Positions 26,911 to 33,832 of a stretch of DNA of 64,000 nucleotides are shown here, one piece after another. The translations under genes and the position numbers were made by a program. The DNA comes from Cupriavidus pauculus (GTDB lineage Bacteria > Pseudomonadota > Gammaproteobacteria > Burkholderiales > Burkholderiaceae), in assembly GCF_008693385.1 (NCBI RefSeq), contig NZ_CP044067.1, positions 1,800,501 through 1,864,500 on the forward strand. The letters are read 5' to 3'. Below the pieces are notes generated by a model. The model was not told the DNA's origin. It worked only from the letters and a program-made list of their open reading frames with translations, and ran no database searches. Within the stretch, counting starts at the first letter, position 1, and each line of letters opens with the position of its first letter.

Positions 26911-28515
26911 TCAATACACGTCGCGCCGATAACGCCCGTCTTCGGTCATCTGTTGCAGTGCCTCGTCGCCGGCGATCGACACCAGTGCCGCATGCACGCC
27001 GCCCGCCATGCCCTGCAGGCTGCCGCACACATAGATTGCCGCCCCCTCCGCAATCCACTCGCGCAGCGCCATCGCATGCGCGGCCACCGCATCCTGCACG
27101 TAACGGAGCGGCCCGCCATCGCGCGAGTACACACGGTCCACGCGTTCCAGCACGCCGCTCGCATGCCATCGTCCGATGTCCGCGTCGTGGAAGGCATCGT
27201 GCGCGGCCGAGCGTTCGCCGAACAGCAGCCAGTTGCGACGATGGCCCGCCGCTTCGCGCGCCTTGATCTGGGCACGCAGGCCCGCGAGGCCCGTGCCATT
27301 GCCGATCAGGATCAGCGGGCGGCCGTCGGCCGGTGGATGGAAGGCGCGATTGACGCGCACTCGCAGCGCAATCGCGGTACCGACCGCCGCATGTTCGGTC
27401 AGCCAGCCCGACGCGAGGCCAAGGCGTCCATCGTCGTAACGCGTCTGGCGAACGAGCAGTTCGAGGCGTCCGTCCGCAGGCAGCGAGGCAATCGAATACT
27501 CGCGATGCGGCAGGGCCGGCAGCGCGTCGACGAGGCGCTGCGGCGACAGCCCCACGAGCGTGTCGAGGTGCGCCTCGGGCAATGGCAGGCGCGTGGCCAG
27601 CGCCGCGGCCAGCGTCGTGGGGCGGCTGTCGCAGCGTACCGGCGTGGTGCCGTCGAGCGCGAGGCGCGCGAGCAGCGCGGCCACGACGCCGGGCGGATGA
27701 CAGGGTCCGACTTCGGCGATGTCCCCCGCCGACCAGTCGAGGGCTTCGGCCTCTTCAGGTACGAGCGCCAGATGGCAGGCCGGCGCCCCCGCGCTACCGG
27801 GGTTGAGCACGCGGCGTTCGACGAGTTGCCAGCGCCCGTAGCGCGGCCGCTCCCAGTCGGCGATCTCGGCCCCGCCGGACATTGCCGACAGATGGTTCTG
27901 CCAGTGCCGGAGCGCACCGGGGTCGCCGTTGTCGACCTCGACCATATCGAACAGCGGCTGCGCGTGATGACGCTGCAGCCATGACGACAACGTATGCCCG
28001 AATGCGCAGAAGCGCGCGTAACTGCTGTCGCCCAGCGCGAGGATGCCGTACCGCAGCTGACGCAGGCTATCCGGGGCCACGCCAGCCATCATGCGGCGCG
28101 TGAAACCGGACGCGCTGTCGGGCGCATCGCCCTCCCCCGTCGTGCTGACGAGGAACAGCGCCTGCCCGCAGGCCGCAAGCTGCCTGCCGTCGAGATCGGC
28201 GAACGACGTCACGCGCACGGGCATGCCCGCACCCTGCAGCGCGCGGGCGGTCTGCTCCGCGAGTTGCTCGGCAAACCCGGTCTGGCTCGCGAACGCGATC
28301 AACGTGGGACGGTCGGTATCCGCGCCGGTGCCAGCGCTGCCGAATGCCGCGCGTGCCGCGCGGCGCCGGCGGTGGCGCGCGAGCATACCCACGCAGAACG
28401 CGAGGTAGGCCACGACCACGCCGGCCGCGATCGCCGTGCGGTCATGCGCGGTCAACGCCAGGACCGTACCGGCGGCACAAACGGCGATAGGCGCGATCGG
28501 TGTCAGGAATTTCAT
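26911..28515 (-). CDS. Membrane-anchored CysJ/P450-reductase-like flavoprotein
   Basis: 534 residues. Two hydrophobic helices at about 5-20 and 28-46 anchor it to the inner membrane. A flavodoxin-like FMN domain follows (about 70-210: IAFASQTGFAEQLAEQ, VSTTGEGDAPDS, LGDSSYARFC), then an FAD-binding domain (about 225-365, with the HREYSIASLP motif) and an NADPH-binding domain (LILIGNGTGLAG, IYVCGSLQGMAGGV, ending in an aromatic Tyr). It should take electrons from cytosolic NADPH. As the last gene of the PepSY-DUF2271-DUF4198-apbE operon, 10 bases after apbE, it is the likely electron entry for periplasmic ferric-siderophore reduction. Sulfite reductase is unlikely because the membrane anchor and context differ. 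Confidence 0.88.
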   Translation of the reverse strand: MKFLTPIAPIAVCAAGTVLALTAHDRTAIAAGVVVAYLAFCVGMLARHRRRRAARAAFGSAGTGADTDRPTLIAFASQTGFAEQLAEQTARALQGAGMPVRVTSFADLDGRQLAACGQALFLVSTTGEGDAPDSASGFTRRMMAGVAPDSLRQLRYGILALGDSSYARFCAFGHTLSSWLQRHHAQPLFDMVEVDNGDPGALRHWQNHLSAMSGGAEIADWERPRYGRWQLVERRVLNPGSAGAPACHLALVPEEAEALDWSAGDIAEVGPCHPPGVVAALLARLALDGTTPVRCDSRPTTLAAALATRLPLPEAHLDTLVGLSPQRLVDALPALPHREYSIASLPADGRLELLVRQTRYDDGRLGLASGWLTEHAAVGTAIALRVRVNRAFHPPADGRPLILIGNGTGLAGLRAQIKAREAAGHRRNWLLFGERSAAHDAFHDADIGRWHASGVLERVDRVYSRDGGPLRYVQDAVAAHAMALREWIAEGAAIYVCGSLQGMAGGVHAALVSIAGDEALQQMTEDGRYRRDVY

Positions 28516-28525
28516 GGCAACATCG

Positions 28526-29545
28526 TCATTGCATCATCGCGGCGAAGGCCGGGGAGACATGTTCGTCGAAACCGCGCGGCGTCCGTACGAGAAAGCGTGC
28601 CGCGAGCGCGTGACGCGTGGCCGTCTGCAGCCCCGCATCGGGACCGAGCACGGTCAGCGCCGTGGACCACGCGTCGGCCATCATCGCTTCCTCGTGCAAC
28701 ACGGTCACGGAGGCCAGTGCGTGCGTGGCCGGGTAACCGGTGCGCGGGTCGATCGTATGCGCGTAGCGGCGACCCGCCTGCTCGAAATAGCGGCGATAGT
28801 CGCCCGACGTCGCGACCGACAGCCCGCATAGCGCCACCAGCGTCCGTGCGTCCTGCTCCTGGCCTTCCCCTCGGCCGTCTGCATGGGGCGATTCGAGCTC
28901 GACCCACCATGGCATGCCGTCGGCCTTGACGCCATGCCCACTCAGTTCGCCGCCGATCTCGACCAGATGGCTCGTCACGCCGGCGCCGTTCAGATACCGC
29001 GACACGGCGTCGACCGCAAACCCCTTGGCAATCGCGCAGAAGTCGAGCGATATGCCGCCCGGCTGCCACACCGCGCGTCGCTCGATGTCGACTGCCATGC
29101 GCTGCCAGCCGCAATGCGCCCGCGTGCGCGCAATCGCGTCGGCCGCTGGCGCGGTATCGCGCCGGCCCGCGGGACCGAAGCCCCACAGATCGACCAGGGC
29201 GCCCGCGCTCGGGTCGTACGCGCCGCCGCTTTCGCGCGCGGTGCGCAGCGCGGCGGTCAGGACCGTGAGCGCGTCCTCGGGCAGAACCACCCACTCGCCA
29301 GGCGCCGCGCGGTTGTAGCGGCTGATATCGGAGTCGGCGGACCAGTTGCTCATCTGCGCGATGACGCCATCGAGCACCGCGCGGATGCCCGTACCGAGCG
29401 ACGACGGATCGCACGCGGCAGGCAGCTCTGCCGCCACCGACCAGGTCGTGCCCATCGTGTCGCCCGCCCATTGCCACGCGCGCGCGCGCGCCACCGGCGT
29501 GGGGGGCGCGCTCAGCGCGAGCGGGATCAATACGCGATGCGTCAT
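28526..29545 (-). CDS. apbE: FAD:protein FMN transferase
   Basis: 339 residues of the ApbE family, which moves FMN from FAD onto a Thr or Ser of extracytosolic proteins. Diagnostic stretches are GDTMGTTWSV, SNWSADSDISRYN, ISLDFCAIAKGFAVDAV, HLVEIGGELSGHG, SVATSGDYRRYF, HTIDPRTGYPA and the metal-site MMADAWSTALTVLG. The N-terminus is only weakly hydrophobic (MTHRVLIPLALSAPP) and lacks a lipobox, so its export signal is unclear, and the protein might act as a cytosolic or poorly recognised secreted form. The neighbouring DUF2271 protein carries the target motif, so it is the likely substrate. The gene lies 15 bases after the DUF4198 gene. Confidence 0.94.
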   Translation of the reverse strand: MTHRVLIPLALSAPPTPVARARAWQWAGDTMGTTWSVAAELPAACDPSSLGTGIRAVLDGVIAQMSNWSADSDISRYNRAAPGEWVVLPEDALTVLTAALRTARESGGAYDPSAGALVDLWGFGPAGRRDTAPAADAIARTRAHCGWQRMAVDIERRAVWQPGGISLDFCAIAKGFAVDAVSRYLNGAGVTSHLVEIGGELSGHGVKADGMPWWVELESPHADGRGEGQEQDARTLVALCGLSVATSGDYRRYFEQAGRRYAHTIDPRTGYPATHALASVTVLHEEAMMADAWSTALTVLGPDAGLQTATRHALAARFLVRTPRGFDEHVSPAFAAMMQ

Positions 29546-29560
29546 GGCGGACGGCTCGAC

Positions 29561-30394
29561 TTACTGCGGCAATACCTCGACGGTCACCGCATACGTCGCA
29601 CGTCGCGCCTTGATCGCGCGATTCGACGTCTTGTCGTCGCGTACCTCGGCTTCCATCCAGTACATGCCGGGCGCGGGCCACTTGACGCTGAACTTGCCGT
29701 CCGCGTCGGTGGTCACGTCCATGTCGTTGAGCTTGTCCCGATAGCGGATGCCACCGGGCACGACTTCCACCTTGAGGTTGCTCGCGGGCTTGCCATCGAG
29801 CAGCAGGCGGAAGTTCGCGGCTTCGCCGGCGACGAGGTCGTTCGGATGCGTGATGGGCTGCAGTTCCAGACCCTTGCCCGTGGCCGCGAACGCCTTCGTG
29901 CTGGGCTTGCCCGCGGTGACGAACGTCTCCACGCGGGCAAGCGTCTCGGTGGTCTGCAGCGCCTCGGCGTTCGGCGGCACCGCGCTGGCAAGCGCCTCGG
30001 CGGTGCCGCGGAAACGCTTGGTCTCGCCGTTGACCTTCCAGTTCGCGAACACGCCGGTGTTCACCACGGCTACGCGGTACGTGCCCGGTTGCGCCAGATG
30101 CAGGTCGAACGTGCTGCGGAACTTGCCGGTGGACGCGTTCTCGGGCTTGAGCGCGGCGCCATCGGGACCGGTCACGACGAGGCTGTCCAGCCGCATCGGG
30201 AAATGATCGAATACGAACAGGTCGTTCGACACGGCGGCATCGACGGTGACCCACGGATCGTTGCCCGCGAGCACGGTGGAGGACGGCAGCAGCCATTGAC
30301 GGTGGGCGTGCGCGGCGAGCGGCGCAAGGGCGGCAAGCGCGAGGAGCGTGGCGCGCAGCGCGAGGCGTTGCAGAGGACGGGCAGGTTTCTTCAT
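29561..30394 (-). CDS. DUF4198 periplasmic protein (PepSY operon)
   Basis: 277 residues from the ATG at 30394, which starts a signal peptide (to about residue 31, AHAH). The family hallmark is a mature N-terminus beginning right after the signal with His (HRQWLLPSSTVL), followed by two beta-rich domains, and a C-terminal Ig-like part with TTDADGKFSVKWPAPGMYWMEAEV. DUF4198 proteins are often encoded beside TonB receptors or metal transporters and are thought to bind metal or metal complexes in the periplasm. A second copy is encoded beside the receptor at 33066. It lies 19 bases after the DUF2271 gene. Confidence 0.85.
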   Translation of the reverse strand: MKKPARPLQRLALRATLLALAALAPLAAHAHRQWLLPSSTVLAGNDPWVTVDAAVSNDLFVFDHFPMRLDSLVVTGPDGAALKPENASTGKFRSTFDLHLAQPGTYRVAVVNTGVFANWKVNGETKRFRGTAEALASAVPPNAEALQTTETLARVETFVTAGKPSTKAFAATGKGLELQPITHPNDLVAGEAANFRLLLDGKPASNLKVEVVPGGIRYRDKLNDMDVTTDADGKFSVKWPAPGMYWMEAEVRDDKTSNRAIKARRATYAVTVEVLPQ

Positions 30395-30413
30395 GGTCGT
30401 CTCCGGTTCGATA

Positions 30414-30935
30414 TCAGGGCTTGAGGTCGATGCTGACGGCACCCAGTTCATGGTCGCCCTGGGCACGGGCGTTCTGCGCCGACTGCGGCGGCCACGTGAA
30501 CGGCACGCGTACGAGTTCGCGTCCGCCCACTTCGCGCGCGGCTTCCACCACGAGCTGGTAGCTGCCCGCCGGCAGCTTGCCCAGCGGCGCCTTGCCGTCC
30601 GAGAACGTCAGCGTCTGCTCGCCGGGCGCGCGCGTGGCGCCGGAAATCCCGTCGGCCGGCATCTGCATGTCGCGGCCGGCCTTGCGCCACCACTGGCGCA
30701 TGTCCTTGAGCCACTTGGTGCCGTGGTCCTCCTTGCTCTTGGCGTCGTACCAGACCGCCAGCGTGGAAACCGGGCTCTGGTCGGCGCGCTCGATCCAGAT
30801 GGAGACGTAGGGCCGGTGGTACTCGGCAACGGTGAGACGCGGAATCTCGACCTTGACGTTCATTTCCGCGGCCATGGCGTTCACGGCGGGCATCGCGGCC
30901 ATGCCGGTCAGGGTAACGGTGAGCAGTCGGCGCAT
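30414..30935 (-). CDS. DUF2271 protein with ApbE flavinylation motif
   Basis: 173 residues from the ATG at 30935, with a signal peptide of about 23 residues (AMA-AE). The body has the DUF2271 pattern: YVSIWIERADQSPVSTLAVWYD and KWLKDMRQWWRKAG. Residues 95-101 read DGISGAT, which fits the consensus D-x-x-(S/T)-x-A-T used by ApbE to attach FMN to the Thr (T101), as in NqrC and RnfG. The protein is therefore predicted to be a covalent periplasmic flavoprotein. It is encoded between the PepSY membrane protein and the DUF4198 and apbE genes, which supports a place in a transmembrane electron chain. Flavinylation is inferred from the motif. Confidence 0.88.
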   Translation of the reverse strand: MRRLLTVTLTGMAAMPAVNAMAAEMNVKVEIPRLTVAEYHRPYVSIWIERADQSPVSTLAVWYDAKSKEDHGTKWLKDMRQWWRKAGRDMQMPADGISGATRAPGEQTLTFSDGKAPLGKLPAGSYQLVVEAAREVGGRELVRVPFTWPPQSAQNARAQGDHELGAVSIDLKP

Positions 30936-30988
30936 ATCAGGACAGCCTTTCCTAGCCATAAAGGTAGAGGTGGAGATGATGGGATCGA

Positions 30989-31654
30989 TCAATGGATAAA
31001 CAGGATGGCCAGCAACAGCGGCAGGACCACGCCGAAGCCGACGAGCGGCCACGTGGCGGCCCGTCCGCCCGCGTGAAGCTTGAGCAGGAACAGCCCGGTA
31101 ATGCTGAACACGAGGCACGCAATGGCGAACGCGTCGATGAACCAGCTCCAGGCGTTGCCCGTGTTGCGGCCCTTGTGCAGGTCGTTGAGATAGGAAATCC
31201 AGCCGCGCGTCGTGACTTCGTACTGGACCTCCCCGTCGTCGAGCGAGACGCTGGCCCAGGCATCGCCACCGGGCCGCGGCAAGGCAACATAGAGCTCGTC
31301 GGCCGACCATTCGGCCTCGCGTGCGGAGGCATCGACGTCGAGCGTGCGCGCCAGCCACTCGGCCAGCACCGGCGGGACGGCCGATTTCGCGTCGCCCTTG
31401 CGGCGCGCACCGTCGGCAGGGGCAGGCACCGCGCGCCGCAGCGCCTGCAGCACGTCGGCGGGCAGGGTTTCCTGCCGTGTCACGACTTTCGGCCGGCCTT
31501 CGATCTGGCCGGCATGGTTGAGCGTGAAACCGGTCACGGCGAACAGCAGCATCCCGATCAGGCAGATCGCGGAACTGATCCAGTGCCACTGGTGCAGATG
31601 CTTGAGCCAGAACGCGCGGCGCTGCTGGCCGGAAGCTGGCTGGGTGTCGATCAT
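30989..31654 (-). CDS. PepSY-associated membrane protein, siderophore-reductase-like
   Basis: 221 residues from the ATG at 31654. A GTG at 31693 would add 13 residues, and neither start has a strong ribosome site. Helix 1 is at about 26-46, a periplasmic PepSY-type domain at about 47-165 (SWISYLNDLHKGR-like near its end), and two C-terminal helices follow. Histidines 19, 21 and 24 before helix 1 (LHQWHW) and His in LNDLHKG lie where haem ligands sit in the PepSY siderophore reductases FoxB and PiuB. It is the first gene of the operon and sits 62 bases from a Fur-box candidate. Predicted role: carry electrons across the membrane to the flavinylated DUF2271 protein. Confidence 0.87.
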   Translation of the reverse strand: MIDTQPASGQQRRAFWLKHLHQWHWISSAICLIGMLLFAVTGFTLNHAGQIEGRPKVVTRQETLPADVLQALRRAVPAPADGARRKGDAKSAVPPVLAEWLARTLDVDASAREAEWSADELYVALPRPGGDAWASVSLDDGEVQYEVTTRGWISYLNDLHKGRNTGNAWSWFIDAFAIACLVFSITGLFLLKLHAGGRAATWPLVGFGVVLPLLLAILFIH

Positions 31655-31716
31655 GGAAACGGGGACTCGCAACTGCGGTGACAGCGGCGTCACAAGGAAA
31701 ACGCAGGCTGGAGGAT

Positions 31717-31735
31717 GATAATGGTTCTCAATTAG
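31717..31735 (-). promoter_or_regulatory. Fur-box candidate for the PepSY operon
   Basis: GATAATGGTTCTCAATTAG matches the classic 19-base Fur consensus at 12 positions, including the first seven. It lies 62 bases upstream of the PepSY start and is AT-rich against the GC-rich background. Confidence 0.55.
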
Positions 31736-31848
31736 GAGAGCAACGCACCCTCTGCCGGGTGGTGTTACGGATCATTACGGCCGCCATGGCGCCGTTGGGG
31801 GTGGCGACTACAATGCTTTGACATCAGGCCTTCACGCCGCAGGGAGCT

Positions 31849-33051
31849 ATGTTCGGAGACATGTTTCGCTTCGCCGAAGGCCCGGACGGATGGCCACGGA
31901 TCTACGTCCAGACCGACAGCCTGCCCGTGGCGATCGTCATCGTCGCGGGCCTGTTGCTGAGCATCGCCCTGGCGAGCGTGCTTTGCTATGCGGTCACGCG
32001 CATCCTCCTGCTGTGGGTCGTGCGGCGGCTTGCACGCGGCGAACATCGCAAATGGCTGCGCGCGGCGGAGCGCCACAAGGTGTTCGACCGGCTTGCGCCG
32101 ATCGTGCCCGCCTGGATCGTCTATCTGTCGGCGCCGCTGCTCACGGGCGTCTCGTTTCCGATCATCTCGATGCTGGGGCGCCCGGTCGGCGTGATTGCCG
32201 CGTGCTTCATGGTCTATGCGGCACTGCGCGCGGGCTTTGCGTTTCTCGCCAGTATCGAGGATCGCTACAGCCACTTTCCGCATGCCAGCGAGCGGCCGAT
32301 CAAGAGCTTCCTGCAGGTCGCGACCATTGTGCTGTATCTGATGGCGCTGATCGCCATCGTCTCGCTGCTGCTCGACCGATCGCCGACTTACTTCCTGACG
32401 GGCGTGAGCGCGATGACCGCGCTGCTGATCATCGTGTTTCGCGACTCGCTGCTCGGCTTTGTCGCGAGCATCCAGCTGGCGGCCTACGACATGCTGCGCA
32501 TCGGCGACTGGATCGAGGTGCCCGGCTATGTCGCCGACGGCGTCGTCACCGATATCTCGCTCAACACGATCAAGGTGCAGAACTTCGACAATACGATCGT
32601 CACGCTGCCGAGCTATGTGCTGCTCAGCAACGGCGTCAAGAACTGGCGGGGGATGATGGACTCGGGTGCGCGCCGCGTGCGGCATGCGATTCCGTTCGAT
32701 GCGGATAGCGTGCGCCTGTGCGACGACGCATTGCTCGGCGCGTTGCGCGCGAGCCCGGCGCTACGGTTGCCGCCCGCGCTGGACACGGCGGCGGTGCGCG
32801 ATTCGCTCACCAATCTCGGCATGCTGCGCGCGTACATGATGGCCTACTTCCGCGAGCATCCAGCTATTCGCGCCGACATGCCGCTGGTGATCCGCCACGT
32901 GCAGTCGACGAGCCAGGGGCTGCCGCTCGAGGTCTTCCTGTTCGTCAACGTGACGGACTGGCAAACGTACGAACAGGTCCAGTCGGACCTGTTCGACCAC
33001 GTCTATGGCGTACTCCCCTTGTTCGGCCTCCGCGTCTGGCAAAAACGCTAG
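31849..33051 (+). CDS. MscS-family mechanosensitive channel, YbdG-like
   Basis: 400 residues. Several hydrophobic helices (about 27-58, 85-130, 153-175 and 183-205) lead into the pore helix and the MscS beta domain. The stretch IIVFRDSLLGFVASIQLAAYDMLRIGDWIEVPG followed by TIKVQNFDNTIVTLPSYVL is the MscS signature, and KNWRGMMDSGARRVRHAI is characteristic of the YbdG/miniconductance subgroup. It opens under membrane tension to release solutes in osmotic downshock. It is transcribed alone from a good AGGGAG ribosome site and sits between the two iron operons without an obvious functional link to them. Confidence 0.92.
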   Translation: MFGDMFRFAEGPDGWPRIYVQTDSLPVAIVIVAGLLLSIALASVLCYAVTRILLLWVVRRLARGEHRKWLRAAERHKVFDRLAPIVPAWIVYLSAPLLTGVSFPIISMLGRPVGVIAACFMVYAALRAGFAFLASIEDRYSHFPHASERPIKSFLQVATIVLYLMALIAIVSLLLDRSPTYFLTGVSAMTALLIIVFRDSLLGFVASIQLAAYDMLRIGDWIEVPGYVADGVVTDISLNTIKVQNFDNTIVTLPSYVLLSNGVKNWRGMMDSGARRVRHAIPFDADSVRLCDDALLGALRASPALRLPPALDTAAVRDSLTNLGMLRAYMMAYFREHPAIRADMPLVIRHVQSTSQGLPLEVFLFVNVTDWQTYEQVQSDLFDHVYGVLPLFGLRVWQKR

Positions 33052-33065
33052 GAGACCGCCTGAAG

Positions 33066-33797
33066 CTATTTTGCCGGGGAAGGTGTTGCCGCCGGCGGCG
33101 CGGGAATGGGCGCCACGCCGTCCGCCTTGATATACGTCACCGACGTCACGTAGTTCACGGCGGTATAACGCTCGGCCCCGTTGGCCCCGGTGCGCTCGCC
33201 CGGCGTCTGGTCGTTGTGATGGACCTCGGCCACATACGTGCCCTTCCACGGCATCTCGAACTTCACCGCGCCGTGCTCGTCCGTATTGGCTTCCTTCGCC
33301 CAGCCCGATTGCGTGACGAGCGCCACCTTGGTCTTCGGCAGCGGCTTGCCCTGGAAGAACAGCTTGAACGCACCGGTTTCGCCCGTGGGTACGAGGTCGA
33401 GCGGCAGCTTCGGCTGTTGTGCCGCGAAGTCGGTGACCCAGCGCGCGGCCGGGTAGTACCAGTTGGCCATGTCCTTGTCCGCGCGCTTGAACGCGTAGAG
33501 CGGATAGCTCGCGTCCTGCGCCACCACGGACTCGCCGGCGGTGGCGCTGAACGGCAGCACGAAACCGTTGGCGGTCTTCACACCCGCCGCGGTCTTTTCG
33601 CCTTTCGGCGAGAGCAGCGTCGCGCTCGGCGCCACGAACTTGTCGAGCAGGCCCGGCGAGGCCTCGCGCAGGTTGTCGCCGAACTCGCCGAAGCGAATCA
33701 CCGCGCGCTGGTCGGCGGGTTCGATCCAGATCTGGTGCGCGTGCGCGGCGGAGGACAGGGCCATCAGTGCGAACGCGATGGCGGTCGTCTTGGTCAT
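33066..33797 (-). CDS. DUF4198 periplasmic protein (receptor operon)
   Basis: 243 residues from the ATG at 33797. A second ATG at 33803 lies too close to the AAGGAA ribosome site. The signal peptide ends at about residue 21 (AHA), and the mature protein starts HQIWIEPADQRAVIRFGEFGDNLREAS, the usual DUF4198 beginning with His. The middle contains GETGAFKLFFQGKPLPKTKVALV, and an Ig-like repeat is followed by a Pro/Ala-rich tail. It is cotranscribed after the TonB receptor gene (35-base gap), so it probably handles the metal complex delivered by that receptor. It shares only the family fold with the copy at 29561. Confidence 0.85.
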   Translation of the reverse strand: MTKTTAIAFALMALSSAAHAHQIWIEPADQRAVIRFGEFGDNLREASPGLLDKFVAPSATLLSPKGEKTAAGVKTANGFVLPFSATAGESVVAQDASYPLYAFKRADKDMANWYYPAARWVTDFAAQQPKLPLDLVPTGETGAFKLFFQGKPLPKTKVALVTQSGWAKEANTDEHGAVKFEMPWKGTYVAEVHHNDQTPGERTGANGAERYTAVNYVTSVTYIKADGVAPIPAPPAATPSPAK

Positions 33798-33832
33798 CAG
33801 CATTTCCTTATATCGGGGCAAACGAACAAACA

